DNA of 64,000 bases from Sulfurimonas gotlandica GD1 (lineage in GTDB: Bacteria; Campylobacterota; Campylobacteria; Campylobacterales; Sulfurimonadaceae): contig NZ_AFRZ01000001.1 in the NCBI RefSeq assembly GCF_000242915.1, positions 496,001 to 560,000 of the forward strand, read 5' to 3'. The notes beneath the pieces were generated by a model. The model was not told the origin of the DNA, did not search any database, and saw nothing but the letters and a program-made list of their open reading frames with translations. This document shows positions 56,712 through 64,000 of the stretch, piece by piece; positions within the stretch are counted from its first letter, which is position 1, and every line of letters begins with the position of its first letter. The position numbers were made by a program, and so were the translations under genes.

Positions 56712-57749
56712 TTATTCCGAAACCTGTTTTAAATTTTCTATATACCACTTAATTGATTCATGAAGACCCATATCAATATCATGTGTTGGTTCATACTGTG
56801 TTGCTTTTTTTAATTTATCTATATTAGCATTGGAATGTCTGATATCTCCAGCTCTAAATTCTCTGTAAACAGGCTCTTTAGTCACAAAATTTTCTAAATT
56901 TTCTTTAAGTTCTCTACTGATAGAACTGTAAAGTTTATTGAGTGTTAATCGTCCACCAATTCCACCGTTAAAAACTTCTCCATATGCTTCTTTTGTTGTA
57001 GTTGTACCACAAAGTATATTTGATTGTATGACATTTTCAATATATGTAAAGTCTCTGCTAGTCTCTCCATCGCCATTAATAAAAACATCTTCATTATTAA
57101 TAAGAGAACTTAGCCATTTTGGTATTACAGCCGCATATGCACCATTTGGGTTTTGTCTTTTTCCAAAAACATTAAAATATCTTATTCCTATAGTTTCTAA
57201 ACCATATGTTTTGTAAAAAACTCCACCATATAGTTCATTTGTCATCTTAGTTACAGCATAAGGGGAGAGTAAATTCCCTGTTCTTTCTTCAACTTTTGGA
57301 AGCTCCATGGAATCACCATAAACTGAGCTAGAAGATGCATATACAAATCTTTTTACTCCATTATTTTTAGCAGCTGTTAACATATTTAAAAAACCGGTAA
57401 CATTTGAAAGATTTGATGTTATTGGATCATTAATTGATCTAGGTACCGATCCTAATGCAGCTTGGTGTAAGATAATATCTACACCTTTTGTTATTTCATA
57501 ACAAGTTTCATAATCTTTAATATCACCCTCTGTAAATGAAAAACTTCTCCACTGCTGAGATGTTACATTATTTTTTATATCTTCAATATTATGCTGATAG
57601 CCTGTAGAAAAATTATCCAGACCAATAACTTTTTGGTTTAATTTTAAAAGGGCTTCTGCTAAATTGGAACCTATAAATCCGGCAACACCAGTTACAAGCC
57701 ACGTCTTTTTATTTCTTAACAATTCTTCTTTAACTTCATCAAACTTCAT
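56712..57749 (-). CDS. UDP-GlcNAc 4-epimerase, WbpP/TviC type
   Basis: A 345-residue extended [70 protein letters not shown] and active-site [13 protein letters not shown]. The [15 protein letters not shown] and SVPRSI features are typical of WbpP-like UDP-GlcNAc epimerases. With the dehydrogenase next door it forms a TviB/TviC-like pair leading to UDP-GalNAcA. Confidence 0.88.
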   Translation of the reverse strand: MKFDEVKEELLRNKKTWLVTGVAGFIGSNLAEALLKLNQKVIGLDNFSTGYQHNIEDIKNNVTSQQWRSFSFTEGDIKDYETCYEITKGVDIILHQAALGSVPRSINDPITSNLSNVTGFLNMLTAAKNNGVKRFVYASSSSVYGDSMELPKVEERTGNLLSPYAVTKMTNELYGGVFYKTYGLETIGIRYFNVFGKRQNPNGAYAAVIPKWLSSLINNEDVFINGDGETSRDFTYIENVIQSNILCGTTTTKEAYGEVFNGGIGGRLTLNKLYSSISRELKENLENFVTKEPVYREFRAGDIRHSNANIDKLKKATQYEPTHDIDMGLHESIKWYIENLKQVSE

Positions 57750-57751
57750 AA

Positions 57752-58963
57752 TTATTTATTCAACTTTTCTTTTAAAATAATCTTTCCGGCTTCAACGCCA
57801 GGTTGATCATAAGCATTAATATACATAAACTTAGCACAGATAGATGTTAGCAGTTCATATTCATACATCAAACTAGCAATACTTCTTTCACTAACACCAT
57901 CTATTGTAATAACATCACACGGAATATCATTTAAGTTATTTATAGATTCAATTGTAGCATCTGCTTGCTGATTTATAAGTGAAGAAAACTTAATATTATC
58001 GAGATAATCTAATTCTTCAAGTCCATGAAGCTTAATATCTGGAATTTTCAAGTTACTGTCAAAATCATCAACTTTTATAACAGTAACAGTTTTATCTCTT
58101 TTTCCTTCTACAATCAGTTGTAAGAAAGAGTGCTGATCTATTGGTCCAATAATCCCTATTGGTGTCAAACCTTGTCTTGTAGAATTTATATCTATCTTAC
58201 CTAAGCTTTCACCCCAAAGCTGAATATACCACTTGTTAAAGCCTTCAAGTCTTGAAGAGTAAGAAAAGACCACATTTATATTAAAATTATTTTTGTATTC
58301 TACGAAAAATCTTGCTTTTTTTAGAAGCCTATTATAAACATCTCTATTGCTATCAATACCAAAGAAAGAATCATGTATCTTTCTTGTACCTTTTAAGAGT
58401 TCATCAATATCTATACCCACAATTGCCAAAGGAAGTAAACCAACCGCACTAAAGACAGAAAACCTGCCACCAACATCTTTTGGAATCTCAAAAGTTTTTA
58501 TATTATTAGTTTTTGCATAAGAGTTTAACTTAGAGTCATTTTCTGTTATGACTAATGTATTAGTTTGATTACACTTAACCAGAGAATTAATATATTTAAA
58601 TATTGATACTGTTTCAATAGTTGTACCTGACTTTGAAATCACTATAAATAGTGTGTCCTTTAAATCAATTGCTTCTACTTTTGATTTAATATCTATTGGG
58701 TCTGTTGTTTCTAAAAAGTAAAGTTGTTTACTTAGCGTTTTAGAATGTTTTAAAAACTTATATATTGCGTATGTTCCAAGTGTACTTCCGCCTATACCTA
58801 TGACGACAATATTTTTTTGTTTAACACTTTTTGCATATTCTTTAAAATCACTAGTATCTTGATAAACAAGGTTGTAATAGCCTATATTTTCTTTTTCTTT
58901 GACTATTTCATTAAAGACATCCATATCTGATATACTTGGATTAAAGTTGTGCTGGTAATTCAT
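57752..58963 (-). CDS. pgi: glucose-6-phosphate isomerase
   Basis: A 403-residue SIS-fold isomerase, the short form seen in Campylobacter and relatives. Markers are IGIGGSTLGTYAIYKFLKHS, VISKSGTTIETVSIFKYI, DVGGRFSVFSAVGLLPLAI, and the histidine-containing GPIDQHSFLQLIVEGKRDKT. It interconverts glucose-6-phosphate and fructose-6-phosphate and so links central metabolism to the dTDP-glucose and GDP-mannose routes. It stands 2 bases after the WbpP-like gene's start side and 11 bases from ligE. A housekeeping gene inside the glycan operon. Confidence 0.92.
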   Translation of the reverse strand: MNYQHNFNPSISDMDVFNEIVKEKENIGYYNLVYQDTSDFKEYAKSVKQKNIVVIGIGGSTLGTYAIYKFLKHSKTLSKQLYFLETTDPIDIKSKVEAIDLKDTLFIVISKSGTTIETVSIFKYINSLVKCNQTNTLVITENDSKLNSYAKTNNIKTFEIPKDVGGRFSVFSAVGLLPLAIVGIDIDELLKGTRKIHDSFFGIDSNRDVYNRLLKKARFFVEYKNNFNINVVFSYSSRLEGFNKWYIQLWGESLGKIDINSTRQGLTPIGIIGPIDQHSFLQLIVEGKRDKTVTVIKVDDFDSNLKIPDIKLHGLEELDYLDNIKFSSLINQQADATIESINNLNDIPCDVITIDGVSERSIASLMYEYELLTSICAKFMYINAYDQPGVEAGKIILKEKLNK

Positions 58964-58974
58964 ATCTCTTCTTT

Positions 58975-59766
58975 TTAATATCTTTCATGTAAAAACACAG
59001 GAAACCTAGGTTTGCCTTTAGATGTTAAACCATAATATTTAAATGTAATTATAGCACCTATTTTTGGTGGACGTGTTCTTTGTTCATCATTTAAACCACT
59101 TCCTATGTTAATAATTTGTTCATTATCCATTTTACAAACTATTGAGCCAACTAATCCTTTATACTTACCTTTACCTTTGTTATAACCGACAACTTGACAT
59201 TCTTCGTCACTGTAGCTCTTTACTTTTAATGAGTTATTATCTCGTCCAATATAATATTTTAAACTTGCATCTCGGACAACTAGACCTTCTCCGCCCTTAT
59301 TCTCAACGCTTTTTAAAAATTCATCCAAATGTTTTTTATCTTTAACTTTTATCTGCTTTATTACTTTTATGTATTTACTAGTCTTAACATTTTCCAGTCT
59401 CTCTAAAAGATTTCCTTTTGCATTAGGAACTTCAAAAATATTATAAGTTAAATCCCTCCAGCCATTATGAGCTTTTTTCTGATTTACAATTGAAGATGTG
59501 TTTGAGAAATCACCACGTTTACTCCATAGCTCCCCATCTAATTCATGTTTAGGAAAATCTTTTGTAAAAAAAGTAGGAGATGCAAAAACTTTTCCTGAGC
59601 GTGAGATTAGTTTTTCACCATCCCAATAAGCTCTCACCCCATCAAGTTTTTCACTCATGTACCAAGATGTTACATTTATGTTTTCATTATATTTATTGAG
59701 AAGTACCAACTCTGGCTTATGTGCAGAAAGCGATGAAAACAGTAAAATTACTAAAAGATATTTCAT
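58975..59766 (-). CDS. ATP-dependent DNA ligase with signal peptide (Lig E type)
   Basis: A 263-residue protein with an N-terminal signal peptide (MKYLLVILLFSSLSA). It is a minimal nucleotidyltransferase ligase: motif I EKLDGVRAYW with the AMP-accepting K40, then HELDGELW (74-81), motif III YNIFEVP (108-114), motif IV EGLVVRD (160-166) and motif V LKVKSYSD (180-187), followed by a C-terminal OB fold. This fits the periplasmic Lig E family, thought to act in DNA uptake or extracellular DNA processing. Its presence between pglB and pgi is unexpected. Confidence 0.88.
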   Translation of the reverse strand: MKYLLVILLFSSLSAHKPELVLLNKYNENINVTSWYMSEKLDGVRAYWDGEKLISRSGKVFASPTFFTKDFPKHELDGELWSKRGDFSNTSSIVNQKKAHNGWRDLTYNIFEVPNAKGNLLERLENVKTSKYIKVIKQIKVKDKKHLDEFLKSVENKGGEGLVVRDASLKYYIGRDNNSLKVKSYSDEECQVVGYNKGKGKYKGLVGSIVCKMDNEQIINIGSGLNDEQRTRPPKIGAIITFKYYGLTSKGKPRFPVFLHERY

Positions 59767-59772
59767 TTATTT

Positions 59773-61860
59773 TTATATCTTTAATTTATAGACTTTAGCA
59801 TGTGGATTCGTTATGACTTTTTCAAAAAGATTTTTATCATAATCTTCTAAAACCATAAGTTGAATATAAAGTGAATTATAAGTTTTCTCATCCACAACTA
59901 AAAAAGTCTTATAATCAGCCATAAAGATCAGATTAAGTGACGCCGTAAAATCTGATAATTTAATATTTTTTTGAAGTTTCATATTCTTATCATAAAAAGT
60001 CTGTATTACCCTTCTCAAAGCTACTGTTTGATTGTTAAGTGACAAACTATTATCTAGCTTATTAAATAAAATACCATTTCCTAATTCTATAGTTTCTTTT
60101 GTCTCTTTAAAATTTCTACTTATAAAGAAAAATGGATCTTTGCCTTTTTCACCATTCATAAGATTTATATTAGAGAAAACATTAACTGTAGGAAAAATAT
60201 TTAACATTCTATATGGAAGATAAAAGTAAATATCTCTTGTTTTATTTGGTAGTTTTATATCAGTTTCTAAAGATAGTAAAAAATCATTTGTATCTTTAAA
60301 TCCATAATCTTTTGTCATCTGCTCTATATTTGAAGATACTTTTACTTTTTTAGATTCTGTATATTCTACATCAAGTCTTGCCATTTTAGAAGATATATTT
60401 TCTGAATTATTCAACATATAACTTACTAAAAAATTCACATCTCCATTGTGCTTAGCGCCATCAGTAAGTGTTTTTACATCTGAATAATAGCGTATTGGGT
60501 ACCCATAATCCCACCATGACACCACATAATCTTCTCTATCTGCAATATCTTTTAAGGTGTTTAAAACTTTTACTTCATCTGCATTAAAAACGGTTGGCAC
60601 TCTATATGAGTTAATATGTTGATAGTTTGGATATAAAATAGCCATAGTAAAAGCTACTATACTTAAATATTTTAATCTTTTTGTAGGCATCATAAGTGAG
60701 ACTTGAGTAATTAAAAAAGCTATTCCAAATGCTAATACTGGAACAGCATATACAGTAAATCTAAGTCCGCCTACAAGAGCTAAAAAGCCCAGTCCTATCA
60801 TAGGAAGTCCTAAAAGCATAATTCTATGCTTATAAGTTAAATATATGTATCCAACTACTGATAAAACTAGCGTAATCGTATGTCCACTTATACGATTTGC
60901 AAATGTTTCAAATGTAATTTGCCCGGCCTCTCTTACAGTCTGCATGACACTGTAAAAGTGAAGATTTAATCCATCATTTAATGAGCTAATAGTATCCTCA
61001 TATACATATCCCTTAAATTTAGCCAAAATTGTGTCAAATCCACCACTAAATAAAAGAAAAAATGCTGAAAGCACAAAAATATAATATATATATTTTTGTG
61101 CTTTATCTTGTTTAAAAATAATAAAAGATATCACACCAAAAATAACTTTTATATATACAGCTACTGGTAATATAGCAAATACAATCATACTTAAAAGTTT
61201 AAAATTATATAGTTTTCTTCTATCCCAGACTAAAGTATAAAACATTACTAAACAAAAAAATGCAAATTCTAAAGAATAACTTGCAGGATACCACCAAGTA
61301 TATAATAAAATAATAGATGGTGCAATCAGTAAATACTTCTCTTCATTTGTTTTAACACCTAAAATAATAGACCAAAGTAAGAACATAGGCAGTACAATGT
61401 TTAACATGTCCGTATCATAATATCCTATCATGGTTCTGTTATAGTAGCTCCAAGCAATAGACGCCAATAAAGCTGCAATAAGACCAAGTTCTAAATTTTT
61501 TATACTTTTGGCAATAAGAATTATTGGAACAACAATAAGTGAACCAAAAATAGCTGGCATATAGAAGATTATTGTTTCAAATGAAAACGGTAAAATTGAA
61601 GCAAAAAATGCGGTTAACTGTGAAGCTGGAGTAAGTATTGGTGAGAGATCATTCTCTTGAGACACACCACTTAAAATATCTCTAGCACCTTCCGCCCAGT
61701 AGTAACCATCATTAGTATTTATCATAAACTGCCCGTTAAACATAAATTGCTCAACTCCACTAAACTGATAAACCCAAATCATTCTCATTGCTACTGAAAA
61801 AGCAAATGCAATCAGTATATAAGCTATTGTAATTTTTGTCTCTGATGATATATTATTCAA
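59773..61860 (-). CDS. pglB: oligosaccharyltransferase, PglB/STT3 family
   Basis: A 695-residue enzyme with about 13 membrane helices and a periplasmic C-terminal domain. Catalytic features match bacterial PglB: the first acidic motif INTNDGYYWAEGARDIL (D51), the second acidic motif GYYDTDML (D149, D151), the TIxE-like loop SVMQTVREAGQITFE (E311), RISGHTI, and WWDYGYPIRYYSD (449-461). It transfers a lipid-linked glycan to Asn in D/E-x-N-x-S/T-like sequons in the periplasm. PglK, the expected flippase, is 8 kb downstream in the same operon. It overlaps the GT2 start by 4 bases. Confidence 0.93.
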   Translation of the reverse strand: MNNISSETKITIAYILIAFAFSVAMRMIWVYQFSGVEQFMFNGQFMINTNDGYYWAEGARDILSGVSQENDLSPILTPASQLTAFFASILPFSFETIIFYMPAIFGSLIVVPIILIAKSIKNLELGLIAALLASIAWSYYNRTMIGYYDTDMLNIVLPMFLLWSIILGVKTNEEKYLLIAPSIILLYTWWYPASYSLEFAFFCLVMFYTLVWDRRKLYNFKLLSMIVFAILPVAVYIKVIFGVISFIIFKQDKAQKYIYYIFVLSAFFLLFSGGFDTILAKFKGYVYEDTISSLNDGLNLHFYSVMQTVREAGQITFETFANRISGHTITLVLSVVGYIYLTYKHRIMLLGLPMIGLGFLALVGGLRFTVYAVPVLAFGIAFLITQVSLMMPTKRLKYLSIVAFTMAILYPNYQHINSYRVPTVFNADEVKVLNTLKDIADREDYVVSWWDYGYPIRYYSDVKTLTDGAKHNGDVNFLVSYMLNNSENISSKMARLDVEYTESKKVKVSSNIEQMTKDYGFKDTNDFLLSLETDIKLPNKTRDIYFYLPYRMLNIFPTVNVFSNINLMNGEKGKDPFFFISRNFKETKETIELGNGILFNKLDNSLSLNNQTVALRRVIQTFYDKNMKLQKNIKLSDFTASLNLIFMADYKTFLVVDEKTYNSLYIQLMVLEDYDKNLFEKVITNPHAKVYKLKI

Positions 61861-62666
61861 TTCTCTAATTCCTCTATCTTTTTTTCATAATTATAAATAT
61901 CTTGCATTTTATCATGTTTTTGAGCACCTTTTAGGAGTAAGCTGTATTTTTCAATCAACATGCTTTTTATTAACTCTTCTTTAGACTCTGATATCTCTAA
62001 AAGTTTTTCCAAAGCCTTAACTCTAAACCTATCCATACCCCAAAATTTCATACTTAGCTGATCTTCATCTCCACCATACTTCGTAATTAGTTTTTTATCA
62101 ATAAGTCCTATCTCATTTTCAATTGCCACTCGAAGCCAAAGATCATAATCTTCACAAACTTCTAAGCTCTCATCAAACAAGCCTACAGTACTAAGTAAGT
62201 CTTTATGAATTAATGTAGCTGATGGGGCTATGATGCAGTGAGATAAACACTTTTTAAAAATTTCTCCGCCAAATTTACGATACTTTTTAGGAAGCTTTAC
62301 TTCTTTTGAATTACGAATCCACTTCTCATCTGTATAACTTATCTGTAGTTTTGGCTTTTCTAAATGTAGTTTTAAATGTTCTTGAAGCTTATCCGGATGC
62401 CACTCATCATCTGAGTCTAAAAATGCTATCCATTCAAAGTTCGATTTTTCAATTCCTAAATTTCTTGCACTAGAAACCCCTGAGTTTTCTTGATAATAAT
62501 ACTTTACATCTGGAAAAAGTTTTAATATTTGTGAAGTCTTATCAGTTGAGCCATCATCTATGATGATAACTTCTTTTGGTTTGTGAGTTTGAGCATGTAC
62601 AGATGCAAGTGCACGTTGAAGAACGTTATATCGGTTATAAGTTGGGATTACAACCGATATGTCCAT
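61857..62666 (-). CDS. GT2 glycosyltransferase
   Basis: A 269-residue GT2 enzyme: ISVVIPTYNRYNVLQRALAS, IIIDDGSTDKTSQIL, ENSGVSSARNLGIEKSNF and catalytic AFLDSDDEWHPDK (near residue 85). It is linked to pglB by a 4-base overlap, which suggests it adds a residue to the glycan that PglB transfers; PglI/PglA-type enzymes are the comparison. It follows mqnE by 3 bases. Donor sugar unknown. Confidence 0.82.
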   Translation of the reverse strand: MDISVVIPTYNRYNVLQRALASVHAQTHKPKEVIIIDDGSTDKTSQILKLFPDVKYYYQENSGVSSARNLGIEKSNFEWIAFLDSDDEWHPDKLQEHLKLHLEKPKLQISYTDEKWIRNSKEVKLPKKYRKFGGEIFKKCLSHCIIAPSATLIHKDLLSTVGLFDESLEVCEDYDLWLRVAIENEIGLIDKKLITKYGGDEDQLSMKFWGMDRFRVKALEKLLEISESKEELIKSMLIEKYSLLLKGAQKHDKMQDIYNYEKKIEELEN

Positions 62667-62669
62667 CTG

Positions 62670-63731
62670 CTACCACTCTTTTATTTCGTTATATACGCTA
62701 TCTCTCTCGACCGGAGTAAAACCGCTGTTTTTAATCAGTGCTACAAAATCCTCAAGATTTACGCCGTTTGCACTCTTAGCTCCAGCTGCCGAGTTTATAG
62801 ACTCTTTTTCTATAGTTCCATCTAAATCATTTGCTCCAAACTCTTGGGCAACAAGAGCTAAGCTTACAGTAGAAGTAACCCAGTAAGCTTTTATGTTTGG
62901 AACATTATCTAAAACGATTCGACTGATTGCCATAGTCTTTAAAATCTCATTTGCAGTCATAAACTCTGTAACTTTTAGGTAGTTATTTTCAGTCTGATAG
63001 ACAAGAGGAATAAAAGCATTAAAGCCTTTAGTCTTATCTTGAAGATCACGGATTCTCATCATATGATCTATTCTATGCTCTCTTTTTTCAACATGTCCAA
63101 AAAGCATAGTAACGTTTGACATTTTTCCACGTTCATGCCATTTTCTATGGATTTCAAGCCATTGATCAGAGGTCACTTTACCCTTACAGATATAGTCCCT
63201 AACTTTTTCATCAAAAATCTCAGCACCACCGCCTGGCATTGAATCAACACCATTAAGAACCATCAAATCAAGTATCTCATCATATGTTTTGTTATACTCT
63301 CTAGCTAAAAAATCAACCTCAGCAGCAGTAAGAGCTTTTACATGCATATGAGGGTAAGCATCTTTTATCTTTTTAAATATCTCCAAGTACCATTCAAGTC
63401 CAGTATCAGGATTATGAGCTGACACGATATGAACTTCTTTTGCACCGCGAGATTCAACATCTTTTACAATATTCATAATCTCATCATGAGTCATAGTATA
63501 CTCATTTGGATTTTTTCTATTTGCAGAGTATGCACAAAATTTACATATATCCGCACATTTATTTGTAGGATTTATATGGCGATTTATATTGAAATATGTC
63601 TTATTTCCATGAAGTGCTTTTCTTTTAGCATCTGCTAATTCACCCAACTCAAAAAAGTCCATATCGTAAAGGCTAAGAGCTTCATCAAAGTCGATTCTCT
63701 CGCCAGCTAAAATTTTATCTCTCAATGTCAT
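62670..63731 (-). CDS. mqnE: aminofutalosine synthase (menaquinone, futalosine pathway)
   Basis: A 353-residue radical SAM enzyme. The [4Fe-4S] motif is C59-x3-C63-x2-C66 in NKCADICKFCAYSA. It is followed by VHIVSAHNPDTGLEWYLEIF, MVLNGVDSMPGGGAEIFDEK, TSDQWLEIHRKWH, and a C-terminal region GTIEKESINSAAGAKSA. These match MqnE and not MqnC. It joins S-adenosylmethionine and 3-enolpyruvoyl benzoate to form aminofutalosine. It is a metabolic gene at the start of the glycan operon; it directly abuts the SDR gene upstream. Confidence 0.9.
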   Translation of the reverse strand: MTLRDKILAGERIDFDEALSLYDMDFFELGELADAKRKALHGNKTYFNINRHINPTNKCADICKFCAYSANRKNPNEYTMTHDEIMNIVKDVESRGAKEVHIVSAHNPDTGLEWYLEIFKKIKDAYPHMHVKALTAAEVDFLAREYNKTYDEILDLMVLNGVDSMPGGGAEIFDEKVRDYICKGKVTSDQWLEIHRKWHERGKMSNVTMLFGHVEKREHRIDHMMRIRDLQDKTKGFNAFIPLVYQTENNYLKVTEFMTANEILKTMAISRIVLDNVPNIKAYWVTSTVSLALVAQEFGANDLDGTIEKESINSAAGAKSANGVNLEDFVALIKNSGFTPVERDSVYNEIKEW

Positions 63732-64000
63732 CTATATTATCCTATCACTTCCGCCGTCAATAGCCACTTGTGAACCTGTAGTTTTAGCAAATGGTTTTCC
63801 TGCCATTGCACAAACTAACTCAGCTACATTCTCTGACTTTATCTCAGTTTTAAGTACGTTATTTGTTTTATATTCTTCTACACTCATACCGTAAGCTTTT
63901 GCACGATTTGCCAGTACTTCATCTGTCCAAATTGCCGTATCAAACACAGCATGAGGGTGCAGAGTATTTACTCTCACTCCAAATTCACCAAGTTCAAGCG
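63732..64000 (-). CDS. short-chain dehydrogenase part of a bifunctional aldolase/SDR (5' end outside window)
   Basis: Only the last 89 or so codons are visible. The text GEFGVRVNTLHPHAVFDTAI followed by WTDEVLANRAKAYGMSVEEY, and the ending KPFAKTTGSQVAIDGGSDRI, is the C-terminus of the SDR half of the bifunctional rhamnulose-phosphate-aldolase-like/short-chain dehydrogenase family. The frame runs uninterrupted to the window edge (64000). Whether an aldolase domain is attached cannot be seen. It ends one base before mqnE. Confidence 0.7.
   Translation of the reverse strand, partial: LELGEFGVRVNTLHPHAVFDTAIWTDEVLANRAKAYGMSVEEYKTNNVLKTEIKSENVAELVCAMAGKPFAKTTGSQVAIDGGSDRII

Noticed and set aside
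62670-63731. MqnC or CofH-type radical SAM enzyme
   Set aside because: The C-x3-C-x2-C context and the GGGAEIFDEKVRDYICKGK stretch fit MqnE best; no F420 genes are nearby.

Overview
The window is AT-rich, gene-dense bacterial DNA that I read as a surface-glycan and protein-glycosylation island of a Campylobacterota (Epsilonproteobacteria) genome. The reasons are close resemblance of two proteins to Campylobacter PglK (ABC flippase) and PglB (oligosaccharyltransferase), a short 403-residue Pgi, a futalosine-route menaquinone gene (mqnE), a periplasmic Lig E-type DNA ligase and a pseudaminic-acid gene set. The genus cannot be fixed from the sequence alone. I see no tRNA, rRNA or CRISPR array.

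Block A (1-19823, all leftward, mostly overlapping or nearly touching genes) carries the dTDP-L-rhamnose set rmlA/C/D/B, a wecB-type UDP-GlcNAc 2-epimerase, a divergent Gmd-like dehydratase and several glycosyltransferases. Its promoter-distal half is a lipid-linked sugar module: three polyprenyl-phosphate GT2 enzymes, two GtrA-type small membrane proteins, three large GT-C-like membrane proteins and small methyltransferases. One GtrA gene seems to have lost its ATG (ATGA changed to ATAA at 4978).

A 149-bp divergent control region (19824-19972) holds a good sigma70-like promoter for block A and a 29-bp imperfect palindrome.

Block B (19973-31520, rightward) looks like a glycan sulfation operon. 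It has a sulfotransferase, a complete PAPS supply (CysD, CysN, two APS kinases of which one is fused to a DUF2061 membrane domain, and CysQ for PAP removal), and deoxysugar-tailoring genes (RmlC-like epimerase, zinc-type C-methyltransferase, DegT aminotransferase, WxcM/FdtA-like cupin, SDR reductase). No PAPS reductase or sulfite reductase is present, so sulfate activation here appears to feed sulfation and not assimilation.

Between the convergent ends of blocks B and C lies a decayed IS256-family element (31547-33408, 9-bp target duplication). It is interrupted by an apparently intact IS3-family element whose orfB-side end is duplicated in tandem (93 bp).

Block C (33416-64000, leftward, about 30 kb with almost no intergenic space) runs from a partial aldolase/SDR gene and mqnE into glycosylation genes: a GT2, pglB, ligE, pgi, UDP-GalNAcA synthesis (WbpP/WbpO types), GDP-fucose synthesis (ManC, Gmd, Fcl) and pglK. 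Next comes an expanded nonulosonate cluster (PseB, PseC, aldo/keto reductase, class III aminotransferase, CMP-sugar transferase, PseG-GNAT fusion, WbqC, PseI, GNAT-cytidylyltransferase fusion), and finally an oxidoreductase/aminotransferase/GNAT cassette with poorly characterised transferases.

Together these genes could supply dTDP-, GDP-, UDP- and CMP-activated sugars, a flippase and an oligosaccharyltransferase for one or more decorated, probably sulfated, glycans. The sulfated product and the identity of the nonulosonate are inferences.
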